Positions 25,595 to 35,025 of a DNA stretch of 64,000 nucleotides are shown one piece after another (the first letter of the stretch is position 1; each line of letters opens with the position of its first letter). A program made the translations under genes and the position numbers. The stretch lies in the NCBI RefSeq assembly GCF_029688845.1, contig NZ_JARUKW010000004.1:1-64000 (forward strand). The letters are read 5' to 3'. The notes beneath the pieces were generated by a model. That model was not told the origin of the DNA. It saw only the letters and a program-made list of their open reading frames with translations, and did not search any database. Origin of the DNA: Natronococcus sp. A-GB1. Its GTDB lineage: Archaea > Halobacteriota > Halobacteria > Halobacteriales > Natrialbaceae.

Positions 25595-27610
25595 TTAGTC
25601 TCGATCCCGAACCCGAAGGGCTTCGACGGTGACCGCGACGGTTCCGCCGACGGCGACTGCGACGGCGCCGAACTGGAGGAAGACGGCGAACGGCGAGTCG
25701 TCGTTCTCGCCGTCGTGATCGTGGGCGTCCTCGTGGTCGTGAGCGTCGTCCTCGTGATCGTGACCGTCGTCGCTGTCGTGATCGTGGTCGTGGTCTTCGT
25801 GGCCGTCGGGTGAGACGGCGATCACGTCGATCCACTCGCTCACGTACGAGCCGTCGGGCGCGCCGGTCACTCGCAGCTCCCAGCGACCGTCGTCGGCGAG
25901 GGGCTGGACCGTGGCGTACGCGCCGTCGTCAGTCTCCTCGAGTTCGACCTCGGTCTGGGTACCATCCTCGCTGCTTGCGAGCAACCGAACAGCCTGGTCC
26001 GAACTCATCGGCTCGCCGTCGTCGTCGAGGAACGCCACCTCGAAGACGATCGGCTCGTCAGCCTCGAGGACGAAGTAGTCGTCGCCCTCGGCCTCCTCCG
26101 CGGCCGGGAACGCGCTGATCTCGAGGATGCTATCGTCGTACTCGTGTTCGATCGTCGATTCGACGAGGTCGTCGTCCGCACCGGCGACGGCAGCCGTCGG
26201 TGCCGAGGTAAGCACGCCCGAGAGAAGCAACACGGCGGCGAGGACCGCCAGTTCGAGACGGATCGATCGGACGATCGTCCGGAGCCGGCTGTCCGCAGTC
26301 TCGACTCCGCCGTCCGCGCTCGTCGGCCACGAGGAGCTCGCCGAATCGGTGGCTCTCGACGACTCGAGCCGACGCAGCAGGACGAACCGTGTCACACCTC
26401 CAAGTCCGAGTGCGATCGCGATCAACGCGAGTTTCGCCACGAGCGTCAGTCCGTACACGGTGTCGACGAGGCCGTCCGCCTCGGGAACGTGCCAGGAGGC
26501 GAGGACGAACCCCGTTGCCACGACGAGGGTGACACCGCTCAGTGCAAGTATCGAGAATCGCCGAATCGTTCCGGTAACGAGCGCGGTTCGATCGGCGGGC
26601 GCGCCAGCCCGGGCCGCGGGGACGACGGCGAGCGCGAGCACCGCCAGCCCGCCGATCCAGAGCCCGGCGCCGACAATGTGGACGAAGTCGACGACCGTCC
26701 CCTGGAGGCGATCGATCGCCGTCGCCGAGTGGCTCGTCCAGGCGACCGTTCCCGCCAGGGCGAGGGCTCCAGCGAACGTGCCGGCGAGCGCGGGTCGACG
26801 GGCACCGCCTCGGATCCGCCAGACGACGACCGCAGTGACGAGCGCCGCGACAGCGAGCTGTACGAGCCAGGCCTGCCCGAGCGGCGTCTCGAGGAACTGC
26901 GAGACGGTATCGACCGAGAGCGGACCCAGGCTCGTGCTCCGGACGAGCCCGAGGGCGAGCGCGCTCGCGAGGGTGAGGACCGCAGCGCCGACGAGCAGCC
27001 GACCGACACGTCCGTCGAGGGCGGCTCGTCGCGAGCTACCGGCTCGAGCGAAAGCGGGCCCGGCGGCGACGGCTGCGGTCGCCGGGATCCCGACCAGTCC
27101 AACGATTCCGACGAGCAACAGGCCTTTGGCGCCCGCCTCGATCGGCGAGATAGACTCGTCGGTCTCGTCGTCCTCGTGGGACTCGAGCACCGCGTCGCGG
27201 TCGAGCGGTTCGTCACCGACGGCGAAGAAGAACGAGCCCGACGTGGTGTGGCCGTCGTCAGCGAGGACCTCCCACTCGACGGTGTACATCCCCTCCTCGT
27301 CGGCCGCGTCCTCGATCGGCACGTCGACGAGTTGCGTGTCGTCGGGATCGATCTCGGGTTCACCGCTGACGACCTCGCCGTCCGGCCCCTCGATGGTGAT
27401 ATCGGCGTTGACGACGCCGTCGCCCGAGAAGGTCAGCGTGACCTCGTCGGGCACCTCGTCGACCTGCTCGCCGTTCGCGGGGTCCGTCTCGCTGAGGTAG
27501 GCGTGGGCCGCGACCGGGGTTGCAAAACTCGCCAGCACCAACACTCCGACCAGGAGGACGACGACGGCGAGCGTCGCGGTCGAACGGGCGAACTGACGGC
27601 TTCCAGTCAT
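25595..27610 (-). CDS. CopC-CopD fusion copper protein with His-rich extension
   Basis: This 671-residue exported protein joins a CopC-like copper-binding domain to a CopD-like membrane domain. The signal peptide (about residues 1-35) would be cut so that H36 becomes the free N-terminus, and D119-G-H121 provides the other ligands of the CopC Cu(II) site. Eight or so membrane segments follow (about 160-440), then an extracytoplasmic region and a stretch at 603-638 with ten histidines in 36 residues, then a last membrane helix. Its ATG overlaps the stop of the upstream propeller gene by 4 bases. It should take part in copper (or other metal) uptake or delivery at the outer face. Confidence 0.88.
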   Translation of the reverse strand: MTGSRQFARSTATLAVVVLLVGVLVLASFATPVAAHAYLSETDPANGEQVDEVPDEVTLTFSGDGVVNADITIEGPDGEVVSGEPEIDPDDTQLVDVPIEDAADEEGMYTVEWEVLADDGHTTSGSFFFAVGDEPLDRDAVLESHEDDETDESISPIEAGAKGLLLVGIVGLVGIPATAAVAAGPAFARAGSSRRAALDGRVGRLLVGAAVLTLASALALGLVRSTSLGPLSVDTVSQFLETPLGQAWLVQLAVAALVTAVVVWRIRGGARRPALAGTFAGALALAGTVAWTSHSATAIDRLQGTVVDFVHIVGAGLWIGGLAVLALAVVPAARAGAPADRTALVTGTIRRFSILALSGVTLVVATGFVLASWHVPEADGLVDTVYGLTLVAKLALIAIALGLGGVTRFVLLRRLESSRATDSASSSWPTSADGGVETADSRLRTIVRSIRLELAVLAAVLLLSGVLTSAPTAAVAGADDDLVESTIEHEYDDSILEISAFPAAEEAEGDDYFVLEADEPIVFEVAFLDDDGEPMSSDQAVRLLASSEDGTQTEVELEETDDGAYATVQPLADDGRWELRVTGAPDGSYVSEWIDVIAVSPDGHEDHDHDHDSDDGHDHEDDAHDHEDAHDHDGENDDSPFAVFLQFGAVAVAVGGTVAVTVEALRVRDRD

Positions 27611-28833
27611 CGGTACCGGCCTGTGTATCCCGTCCCGGAATCGCCAACGTACTGGACGGTGTCGACGGGGGCGCCGACGTCGATCAGGTCGACTTCCTGC
27701 GCGGTCATCTCGACCACGGCGACCGCCTCGTCGACGTCCGCCGGCGTGACGAAGTACTCGTCCCCGGAGACGGCCATCCGGCTCCGGCCGTCGACGTCAC
27801 CTACGTCGAGTCGATCAACTTCCTCGAGCGTGTCTATGTCGACGACGGCGACGTCTCCCGACCCGGCGGTCGCAACGAAGGCGTCGGCGCCGTCGGGTCC
27901 GAACCGAACCGTCGAGGGGCCGCCGTCGATCTCGACGCTGCCGAGCACCTCGCTGTCCTCGTCCGAGACGTCGACGAAGTAGACGTCGTCGTCGACGATC
28001 GCGAGTCGATCCTCCTCGGGCGAGAGGAACATCCCGCCGGTGAAATCGAGTTCGTCGACCACCTCCTCTGTCTCTGTATCGACGACGGTCGTTCCGCCGA
28101 AGTACTCGGCGTACACGAGGTCGTTCTGCGGGCCGTAGGCCTTGTAGTGGGTACCGCCGCTGTCGCCGAACTCGATGAAGTCGCTTCGCTCGTAGCTCTC
28201 GAGATCGACGACGGCTATTCCGGGGTCGTTAACGTTCGTTGCGTAGCCGGTGTCGCCCATCTCTTCGTGATAGAGCAACTTGCCGTGGCCTTCGTCGTCG
28301 AGACCGACTTCGACGATTTCACTCACCTCAAGATCGTCGACGTCGATGACGTAGAACGCACCCTCGTCGTCGGCGTGGACCCAGATCTCGTCGTCGACCG
28401 GGTGGTACATGTGATTGATACCCGGACCGACGTCGATCGCAGCTTCGTGGGTACGCGTTTCGGTGTCGATGACGTGCACCTGATCGAGCGTCTCCTCCAC
28501 GGCGAAGATCAGCCCGTAATCGTGGGTGATCTGTGGCTCTGCCCACGATTCGTCGTCGAACTCCTCGGTGATCTCGTCGACGACGTCACCGTCGGCAGGG
28601 TCGAGGATCGAGATCCGATTAGGGGCGAACGCGTAGACGAGGCCGTCGCTGCCGACGGCCTCCGGTTCGTCGTCTCCGTTACCGCCGTTGTCGTCTGGGT
28701 CGGCGTCGTCAGCGTTTTCAGCGTCGTCGTCTGCAGCGCCGTCGGTATCATCCTCGAGACAGCCGGCGAGAGAAACAGTTGCAAATCCGCCGACAGCCCC
28801 GATAACCGTCCGTCGCTTCACAGGGCAGTTCAT
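27607..28833 (-). CDS. Beta-propeller lipoprotein, metallochaperone-like, copy 2
   Basis: The 408-residue product has a Tat-type lipoprotein leader (KRRTVIGAVGGFATVSLAGC, C25) followed by an Asp-rich linker and a repeated propeller domain of YVTN/six- or seven-blade type (blades such as AFAPNRISILDPADGDVV, VDVDDLEVSEIVEVGLDDE). Histidine-bearing turns are conserved between this copy and its neighbour (MYHPVDDEIWVH, HGKLLYHEEMG). Secreted propellers with this layout resemble the zinc chaperone AztD, but I cannot confirm this. It overlaps the CopC-CopD gene by 4 bases, tying it to metal handling. Confidence 0.78.
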   Translation of the reverse strand: MNCPVKRRTVIGAVGGFATVSLAGCLEDDTDGAADDDAENADDADPDDNGGNGDDEPEAVGSDGLVYAFAPNRISILDPADGDVVDEITEEFDDESWAEPQITHDYGLIFAVEETLDQVHVIDTETRTHEAAIDVGPGINHMYHPVDDEIWVHADDEGAFYVIDVDDLEVSEIVEVGLDDEGHGKLLYHEEMGDTGYATNVNDPGIAVVDLESYERSDFIEFGDSGGTHYKAYGPQNDLVYAEYFGGTTVVDTETEEVVDELDFTGGMFLSPEEDRLAIVDDDVYFVDVSDEDSEVLGSVEIDGGPSTVRFGPDGADAFVATAGSGDVAVVDIDTLEEVDRLDVGDVDGRSRMAVSGDEYFVTPADVDEAVAVVEMTAQEVDLIDVGAPVDTVQYVGDSGTGYTGRYR

Positions 28834-28934
28834 ACCCGACCTTTCGACGCTGTGGCTTACTCGATTCTGGTACGGTAGTCGAAAGTCGACACCTGTGGGT
28901 CAGTATCGCAAGAAACGGTCAGCCGGCCGACCAC

Positions 28935-30200
28935 TCACCTGAGTTTGCCGGTGTAGCCGACGCCGGAGTCGCCGACGTACTGCACCGTGTCGACGCCCTC
29001 CTCGACCTCGACGTGCTCGACGAGTTCCTGTGCGTCCATATCAACGATCGCGACGATTCCGTCGGCGTCCGCGGGGCTGACGAAGTAGTCGCCGCCGGCA
29101 ACGCCGGTTCGGTGGAGGTGGTCGGCGTCCTCAGGACGCTCGATATCGCCGATATCGACGGTCTCGACGACCTCGGCCGCTTCGACGTCGATGATCGACG
29201 CCTCGTCGGTCTGGGTGTTCGCCGTGAACGCGTAGACCGCGTCGTCGGCCTCGTGGTACCGGAGCGCGTCCGGATCGTCGCCGACCTCGACGACGCCGAG
29301 CTCCTCGCTGTCCTCGCTCGTCGCGTCGAGGAACCGGACATCGTCGCCGTCGAGCACGCCGAGAACCTCCTCGTCGGGGGTGAGGTACATTCCGCCAGCG
29401 AAGTCGAGCGTGTCGACGATCTCGTCGTCGTCGATGTCGACAACCACGGTTTCGTCGCTGAACTCGAAGTACGCGAGCCCCGTCTCCGGCGCGTAGGCCT
29501 TGTAGTGGGTTCCCTGTTCGTCATCGTCGGCGAACTCGATGAAATCGCTTCGTTCGTAGTTCTCGAGGTCGATCACCGGCGCGCCGGGGTCGTTGACGTT
29601 CGTCGCGTAGCCGACCGAACCCATGTTCTCGTGGTAGAGCAACTTCCCGTGGCCTTCCTCCTCGAGCCCCGACTCGACGATTTCGGTGACCTCGTGGGAG
29701 TCGGTATCGATGACGTAGAAGGTGCCCTCGTCGTCGCTGTGGGCCCACATCTCGTCGTCGTTAGGGTGGTACATGTGGGTCGCGTCCGGTCCGATATCGA
29801 CCTCGTCGACGATCTCGCGGGCCTCGGTGTCGATGACGAGCACCTGCGAGGGCGACTCCCTGATCACGTAGATCTCGCCGTAATCGGTCGTGATCCGCGG
29901 ATCGCCCCACCCTTCGTCGTCGAGGTCGTCGGTGATCTCGTCGACGACCTCGCCGTCTTCGGGATCGATGATCGCGATCGTGTTCGGCGCGAAGGCGTAG
30001 ATCAGCCCCTCGCTGTCGCCGTTCTCGGTCTCCGACTCCTCGTCGTCTCCGTTGTGGTCGTGATCGGGGTCATCGCCATCGTCGTCCGCGTCGTCGCCGT
30101 TTCCTTCGTCCTCGCCACCATCGTCGGCACAGCCGGCGACGGCCACGACGAATCCGCTTCCAGTTAGCTGTACAAGACGTCGTCGCGTAATGGAATCCAT
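28935..30200 (-). CDS. Beta-propeller lipoprotein, metallochaperone-like, copy 1
   Basis: From the ATG at 30200 the product has 421 residues, with lipobox cysteine C24 (VVAVAGC), an acidic linker containing a DHDHN motif (H47, H49) and a seven-blade-like YVTN propeller. Long stretches are nearly identical to the following gene (TNVNDPG, YERSDFIEF, HGKLLYHE, DDEGTFYVID), so the two arose by tandem duplication. A start at 30293 is rejected because it would precede the twin-arginine-like leader. The gap to the next gene is about 100 bases; the three genes probably form one operon. Confidence 0.78.
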   Translation of the reverse strand: MDSITRRRLVQLTGSGFVVAVAGCADDGGEDEGNGDDADDDGDDPDHDHNGDDEESETENGDSEGLIYAFAPNTIAIIDPEDGEVVDEITDDLDDEGWGDPRITTDYGEIYVIRESPSQVLVIDTEAREIVDEVDIGPDATHMYHPNDDEMWAHSDDEGTFYVIDTDSHEVTEIVESGLEEEGHGKLLYHENMGSVGYATNVNDPGAPVIDLENYERSDFIEFADDDEQGTHYKAYAPETGLAYFEFSDETVVVDIDDDEIVDTLDFAGGMYLTPDEEVLGVLDGDDVRFLDATSEDSEELGVVEVGDDPDALRYHEADDAVYAFTANTQTDEASIIDVEAAEVVETVDIGDIERPEDADHLHRTGVAGGDYFVSPADADGIVAIVDMDAQELVEHVEVEEGVDTVQYVGDSGVGYTGKLR

Positions 30201-30364
30201 ATTCGCCAGTTTGTCTACGGTCTTACCTTGCTTCTGGTGTGCGTCTCGAAAACCTGGTTCACCTCTCGAATTGTTATGTCGGGTGGATATCACGCCGCGG
30301 CCCTGTACGGTGCTCTCGAGTTCAGGAAAGTGAAATAATGCTCCTGGCAGAAACCGAGGCGACG

Positions 30365-30880
30365 CTACGCGCCCTCGAGCAGGTCGTCGACGAGCCGGGT
30401 GAACCGATCGAGCAGTCGATCCGGAACCGTTGGTTCGACCGTCGACAGCAACTCGGCGGTCCGTTCGGGGTTTGCCAATCGAAGGACGACCCGGTTGCGC
30501 TCGTCGTAGGTTTTCTCGACGACCTCCTGCTCGACCAGTCGGTCGAGGTGGTACTCGAGCGTGCTCCGGGCGATTCCGAGCGCGTCAGCGACCGCGCCCG
30601 GCCCCGTCGGCTCGTGTTCGATCAGGTGGACGACGATCTCACGGGCGGTTTCTCGCCGGAACAGTGCCAGCAGGGCCTGTTCGTGCTCGTCGTACTCGGG
30701 CGCGTAGTAGTGAGTTCGACCGTAGAACTCGTTGCGGACGAGCTCGCCGTCATCGATCAGGCGGCGAATGTGGTACTGAATCTGTCCTGGTGCGAACGCC
30801 GACTCTCTGACGAGCTCATTGAAGTGGATGCCAGCGTTGGCGTGGACGTGGGTTCTGATCTGCTGTCGCGTATCGGACAT
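30365..30880 (-). CDS. Double winged-helix transcriptional regulator
   Basis: From the ATG at 30880 the product has 171 residues with two winged helices: IRTHVHANAGIHFNELVRESAFAPGQIQYHIRRLIDDGEL at about 8-48 and IVVHLIEHEPTGPGAVADALGIARSTLEYHLDRL at about 82-116. No metal-binding cysteine is seen. The tandem HTH is a haloarchaeal IclR/ArsR-like arrangement. It stands immediately upstream of the propeller/CopCD operon in the same direction and divergent from a small membrane protein, so it is the most likely local regulator of that locus. Confidence 0.82.
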   Translation of the reverse strand: MSDTRQQIRTHVHANAGIHFNELVRESAFAPGQIQYHIRRLIDDGELVRNEFYGRTHYYAPEYDEHEQALLALFRRETAREIVVHLIEHEPTGPGAVADALGIARSTLEYHLDRLVEQEVVEKTYDERNRVVLRLANPERTAELLSTVEPTVPDRLLDRFTRLVDDLLEGA

Positions 30881-31041
30881 GTGAGACGAATCACCGAAAT
30901 TCCGGCCGAGCCGGCTGCTACCGCGGGCTAGCCGTCCAGTACTGATAACGGTTTCCGATCCCTTGCAGTGTCGAGGCGGCCGTGGCCCCTCCCGTGACCG
31001 AAGAGCATAGGTAACCTTCCGACCGACGTAGGAATACGGAG

Positions 31042-31392
31042 ATGCACCACACGAGCCCGTTCGAGCTCGGCTGGCTGGATCCACAGGTAGCTCCGGTTTT
31101 ACTCGCCGTGATCGTTCTGGCGGTGCTCTGTACGGCGGTACTGTTCTGTTGTGGCGTCGTCGCGTATCTGCGGCGGCGATCGACCCGGTATCTGTTGGTT
31201 ACGGTCGCTCTGGGCTTGCTTCTGATTCGATCGCTGGTCGGTCTCGGCACCGTCTTCGGAGTCGTCTCGATGTCCCTCCACCACCTCCTCGAGCACGGGA
31301 TCGACGTCTCGATCGCCGTGTTGATCCTGTATGCGGTCTACCGGAGCGGACCTGGAACCGAGCAGGCGCAGTTCGAAACCGACGGCGACTGA
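31042..31392 (+). CDS. Small membrane protein partnered with an HTH regulator
   Basis: The 116-residue product has three membrane segments (about residues 15-42, 48-72 and 82-103) and a short acidic tail. Histidines in SMSLHHLLEHGIDVS lie between the second and third segments. It is divergent from the double-HTH regulator with a 161-base shared promoter region. The arrangement is analogous to the HTH/membrane-protein pair at 6697-7274. No function is known; a membrane sensor partner is plausible. Confidence 0.7.
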   Translation: MHHTSPFELGWLDPQVAPVLLAVIVLAVLCTAVLFCCGVVAYLRRRSTRYLLVTVALGLLLIRSLVGLGTVFGVVSMSLHHLLEHGIDVSIAVLILYAVYRSGPGTEQAQFETDGD

Positions 31393-31401
31393 CGACCGCG
31401 A

Positions 31402-32094
31402 TCAGGCTAATCGCTCGAGAACGTCCCGACCCTCGAGGTAGACGTAGTCGTGGCGGTCGGCGTAGGCGCGGGCGTCGGCGGGGGTGAGCGCCTCGCCGGT
31501 CTGGTCGTCTAACATCTCGCAGACGACGACCGCGGGCGGGAGGTCGGCGGCACCGGCCAGGGCGAGGCCGAGTTCGGTGTGGCCCTCCCGCTGGGCGAGC
31601 AGGTCGGGAGCCGCTTTCAGCAGGTGGACATGACCGGGGACGCGGAACTCCGTCGCGAACTCCGTTGCAGCGGGCTCGGCCGCGGCCTCGCCCAGCGTCC
31701 GGATGGTCAGCGAGCGGTCGGCATCGGTGATCCCGGTGTAGGTGTCGCGATGGTTGACCGTCAGCGAGAACGACGAGCGCTCGTCGTAGCCGAGTTCGTG
31801 GTCGGCCGCGGCGGGGTGATCGATCTCCTCGGTGTAGAAGGGGAGGTCGAACGCCTCCGCGACCTCGTGGGCAAGGGCGACACAGACCAGCCCGCCGGCG
31901 TCGTTTCGCATGTGGGCGACGGCGTCGGACGTGACCGCGTCGGCGTGGTAGATAATGTCGGTCTCTCCCTCGCGGTCGGCCGCGTCGTGAACCAGTACCG
32001 GCTCGCCAGCCCGCAGCGACTCGAGGGCACGTTCGAACGCCGTCGGTGCCTGCGAACCCGCGCCGGCGTTCGCACTGGCGTGGCGCCCGGTCAT
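31402..32094 (-). CDS. ribB: 3,4-dihydroxy-2-butanone-4-phosphate synthase
   Basis: This 230-residue enzyme converts ribulose 5-phosphate to formate and 3,4-dihydroxy-2-butanone 4-phosphate, supplying the four-carbon unit of riboflavin. The signature [13 protein letters not shown] near 42-54 carries the acidic metal ligands, and [36 protein letters not shown] and [20 protein letters not shown] follow in family order. The start overlaps the stop of the riboflavin kinase/regulator gene by 4 bases (ATGA), so the two are coupled. Confidence 0.93.
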   Translation of the reverse strand: MTGRHASANAGAGSQAPTAFERALESLRAGEPVLVHDAADREGETDIIYHADAVTSDAVAHMRNDAGGLVCVALAHEVAEAFDLPFYTEEIDHPAAADHELGYDERSSFSLTVNHRDTYTGITDADRSLTIRTLGEAAAEPAATEFATEFRVPGHVHLLKAAPDLLAQREGHTELGLALAGAADLPPAVVVCEMLDDQTGEALTPADARAYADRHDYVYLEGRDVLERLA

Positions 32095-32798
32095 CGACGA
32101 TCACCCACGGAGACCGTCACGCGATCCCCGTCCTCGAGTTCCAGCGTTTCGCGGAGCTTCTCGGGGGCGATGACCTCGAGCTGGTCCTCGTCGTGGTGGG
32201 TCCGTTCGGGCGCGATAATGTGGGCTTCCTCGTAGCACCCGCCGTCGGTCGTCTCGACGGTCGCAGGGTGACAGACCGCGGGACCGTAGGTCCGGTCCTC
32301 GTCCTCCCAGCCGTCGATCGGCACCGGCTCGAGGGAGGCCATCGCGCTCCGGCGGCGAACGCTGTCCTCCCGGAGGTCGACGTTCAGCGTTCCGGGAAAC
32401 GGCTCGTAGCCGAGTCGGTCGGCGAACTGGCGTTTGTACCCCGACAGTGAGATGTAGTGGCGACCCTCGCCCATCCCGCTGGTGACGGTACCCTCGAGTT
32501 CGACCTCCAGGTCGCTCTCGAAGATGCGTCGGTAGTCCTCGTACTCGGCGTGGAGCGCCCGCTCGCCCGCGTCGGTTACCGCGACCCACTGCCCGTCGCT
32601 GACGGTATCGCGTTCGAGCAGGTCGGACGACTCGAGGCGCTGGAGCCGGCGCGAGGCCGTTTGGTTCGACGCCTCGAGTCGCTCCGCGAGGCGGGAACAG
32701 GAGATCTTGACGTCACCCTCGAGCCCCCCTTCAAGCGCGAGCAGCTTGAGAACGGCGAGTTCGTCGTGACCGACGGCGGACTCGGCTGACACTGACAT
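32091..32798 (-). CDS. rbkR: HTH-riboflavin kinase RbkR (CTP-dependent)
   Basis: From the ATG at 32798 the product has 235 residues. It has an N-terminal winged helix ([32 protein letters not shown]) fused to the DUF120 CTP-dependent riboflavin kinase domain ([33 protein letters not shown] and the terminal [19 protein letters not shown] barrel). In archaea this fusion both makes FMN and represses riboflavin genes. The 4-base overlap with ribB fits this. A start at 32825 would add nine residues before the conserved region. Confidence 0.92.
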   Translation of the reverse strand: MSVSAESAVGHDELAVLKLLALEGGLEGDVKISCSRLAERLEASNQTASRRLQRLESSDLLERDTVSDGQWVAVTDAGERALHAEYEDYRRIFESDLEVELEGTVTSGMGEGRHYISLSGYKRQFADRLGYEPFPGTLNVDLREDSVRRRSAMASLEPVPIDGWEDEDRTYGPAVCHPATVETTDGGCYEEAHIIAPERTHHDEDQLEVIAPEKLRETLELEDGDRVTVSVGDRR

Positions 32799-32985
32799 AC
32801 CTATAACGTTCGTGGGGCCACTCAAAAGCGTATCGAATGTGGCATGCGTAACAGAACTGTGATGGGGTTGGCGGCCGTTTATTCGGTTCGTACTGAACGT
32901 CAGCCCGACGTCGGTAAAACACCTCCGGCTAACACCTTCGCCACCGGGGGCGCCAACGAGCCGACGGCACGGGACGACGGTCGGC

Positions 32986-34017
32986 TCAGTCGCCAGTCAC
33001 CGGGTCCCGCTCCCAGAACTCGCTTCCCTGCTCGAGTTTCGGCACCCACGTCTCCTCGTCCTTCGCGAGCAGCGCCACGCGCGACGGTGGAACGCCCCGC
33101 AGTTCGGTGAACTCGGGCATGTACTCCTGTACCCGCTCGGTGAAGTCGACGACCTCCTCGTGGTCGGGCATCGACGAGCGGTCGAGTCGCCCCTGCGAGT
33201 GGCCGACGTGCATGTACGCCTTCAGCTCGAGGAAGTCGGGGTCGGCCTGTTGGTAGAAGCCGGCGTACCAGTCGGGGTGGTGCATGTTCTCGCCCTTGAC
33301 GAGCGTCGTCCGCAGCACGGTTCGAGTTTCGTCCTTTTCGCGGAGGACGTCCATCGTCTCGAGCAGCCGATCCCAGGCGTCGTCCTCGACGGCCTTGACC
33401 ACCTGGTCGAAGGTGTGGCGCTCGGCAGCATCGACGCTGACGTACAGCTGTGTGGGATCGCACTCCCGGAGCACCTCGGGTCGGGTGCCATTAGAAACGA
33501 GGAACGTGGTGATATCCCGGTCGTGGAACGCCTCGAGCAGTTCCGGCAGGTAGGGATACAGCGTCGGCTCGCCGTCGAGCGAGATGGCGACGTGGCGCGG
33601 TTCCATCGCCTCCTCGAACACCTCACGGGGGACGTCGTCGTTGCCGCCAAAGCCCGACAGCAGCTTCTTCTGGAGGCGGATCGAGGCGTCGACGACCGCT
33701 TCCGGGTCGTCCCACTCGACGTCGCCCAGCTCGTAGGCGTGACCTCGGTGGTCGCGCCAGCAGAAGACACAACGCTCGTTGCACTTGACGACCGGCGTCA
33801 TCTGGATGCAGCGATGAGACTGAATCCCGTAGAAGACGTTCTTGTAACACCGTCCCTCACCCCGGAGAGCGTTCGCCGTCCAGCCGCAGGTCTGGGCCGC
33901 GGTGTGGTTCTCGCTGTGGTAGTTCGGGCTCGAGACCTGTGCAGGGGTGTCGTCGGCTCCCCCATCGTCGGCCTCGGCCGTTCCCGACCCGGTCGCGGGA
34001 TCCGCGGAGTCGCTCAT
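32986..34017 (-). CDS. taw1: 4-demethylwyosine synthase TYW1
   Basis: This 343-residue radical-SAM enzyme condenses N1-methylguanosine-37 of tRNA(Phe) with pyruvate to make 4-demethylwyosine. The radical-SAM cluster cysteines C79, C83 and C86 are in [11 protein letters not shown], and C44, C57 and C70 have the same spacing as the auxiliary cluster of Methanocaldococcus TYW1. The acidic N-terminal 25 residues are a haloarchaeal addition. It is monocistronic by spacing. Confidence 0.93.
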   Translation of the reverse strand: MSDSADPATGSGTAEADDGGADDTPAQVSSPNYHSENHTAAQTCGWTANALRGEGRCYKNVFYGIQSHRCIQMTPVVKCNERCVFCWRDHRGHAYELGDVEWDDPEAVVDASIRLQKKLLSGFGGNDDVPREVFEEAMEPRHVAISLDGEPTLYPYLPELLEAFHDRDITTFLVSNGTRPEVLRECDPTQLYVSVDAAERHTFDQVVKAVEDDAWDRLLETMDVLREKDETRTVLRTTLVKGENMHHPDWYAGFYQQADPDFLELKAYMHVGHSQGRLDRSSMPDHEEVVDFTERVQEYMPEFTELRGVPPSRVALLAKDEETWVPKLEQGSEFWERDPVTGD

Positions 34018-34124
34018 GTTGAACCCTCATTGCTCGGGCGCGGGCAAAAGCCGTGTGGTGTCTGCGCGCTCGCTCGAGACCCGGCGCGCCGTCGCCGACT
34101 CGACGAGCGAGGCCGCGAGTAACG

Positions 34125-34430
34125 CTACTTCTGGTGGGGCAACGTCCCGGGCTCGACCGGGTCGTCATCGCCCTCGTCGTCCTCACTGACGATCTCCCGT
34201 TCGAACGTGTAGAGTACGATTCCGGTGTTGGCGGTCATGATCACGCCCGTCATCGGCGCCGGAGCGAACAGGTACAGTCCTACCCCGAGCAGGAACGGGA
34301 CCGCCGCGATCGCGGCCCACAGCCGCGGCCGGGAGATCTCCTGGCCGATCGCGTCCCGGTGAACGAGCGCGAAGATCGCGGCCGTCGCGCTGAGACCGAA
34401 GGCCCCGACTGCGACGTCGAATCCGTCCAT
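34125..34430 (-). CDS. Small three-span membrane protein, unknown function
   Basis: The 101-residue product has three hydrophobic segments (about residues 4-24, 38-57 and 60-76) and an acidic tail (EREIVSEDDEGDDDPVEPG). No catalytic residues or family signature are recognised. Composition and topology resemble many small haloarchaeal membrane proteins. It lies between TYW1 (same strand) and the carboxymuconolactone decarboxylase-like gene. Confidence 0.65.
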   Translation of the reverse strand: MDGFDVAVGAFGLSATAAIFALVHRDAIGQEISRPRLWAAIAAVPFLLGVGLYLFAPAPMTGVIMTANTGIVLYTFEREIVSEDDEGDDDPVEPGTLPHQK

Positions 34431-34570
34431 ACCCGAGAGTCGGGGCGGTCGATAGAAAAGCGTTCTGCGACCGCTCGCTCGAGCCGGCTACCCGGGTACG
34501 CAACCCGGTTCCCACCGATCGGGTTCCGGCAGAACTATGTTGTCGATTCGGGCTAACGTCTCGCACACAG

Positions 34571-34879
34571 ATGGCCGATCAGATCGACGGTCCCAACGAA
34601 CTGCCGTCGACGGCGGGTGAGTTCGCAGACGACTACCCCGAAGTCTGGGAGGCGTACTCCGACCTCGGCGAGGCCTGCTCCGAGGCCGGCCCGATCGACG
34701 ACGAGACGAAGCGGCTCGTCAAACTGGCGCTCGCGATCGGCGCCCAGTCCGAGGGGGCCGTCCACTCCCACGTCCGGCGCGGACTCGACGAGGACGTCGA
34801 TTCCGAGGCGTTGAAACAGGTCGCGGCGCTCTCGATCCCGACGCTCGGGTTCCCGCAGGCGATGGCCGCGATCAGCTGA
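34571..34879 (+). CDS. Carboxymuconolactone decarboxylase/AhpD-like protein
   Basis: The 102-residue product shows the compact helical CMD fold: YSDLGEACSEAGPIDDETKRLVKLALAIGAQSEGAVHSHVRRGLD with conserved E and H of the family core. The usual CxxC redox pair of AhpD is absent (QSEGAV is in its place), so it is probably not a peroxidase-linked thiol reductant. Its function is unknown; homologues act as decarboxylases or hydroperoxidases. Confidence 0.8.
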   Translation: MADQIDGPNELPSTAGEFADDYPEVWEAYSDLGEACSEAGPIDDETKRLVKLALAIGAQSEGAVHSHVRRGLDEDVDSEALKQVAALSIPTLGFPQAMAAIS

Positions 34880-35025
34880 ATCGAGGATCTCACGGACGAG
34901 GACGAAGCCTAACGTAACGGACGACCGTTTTCCGCGTTCTCGTTCTTTCGCGACCGTGCTCGAGCGAAGCTGCGGGTAAAGAGATATGTACGCTGCGTTT
35001 GCACGTTCGCTCGAGAACGGATCGA

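Noticed and set aside
25690-25800. Repeated CGTGGTCGTG-like tandem pattern resembling a direct repeat array
   Set aside because: It is simply the coding sequence for the His/Asp-rich stretch of the CopC-CopD protein, not an independent repeat or CRISPR.
25600-27500. Long plus-strand open frames opposite the CopC-CopD gene
   Set aside because: They are high-GC shadow frames: Ser/Thr/Arg-rich, without haloarchaeal acidic bias or start context, and fully explained by the minus-strand gene.
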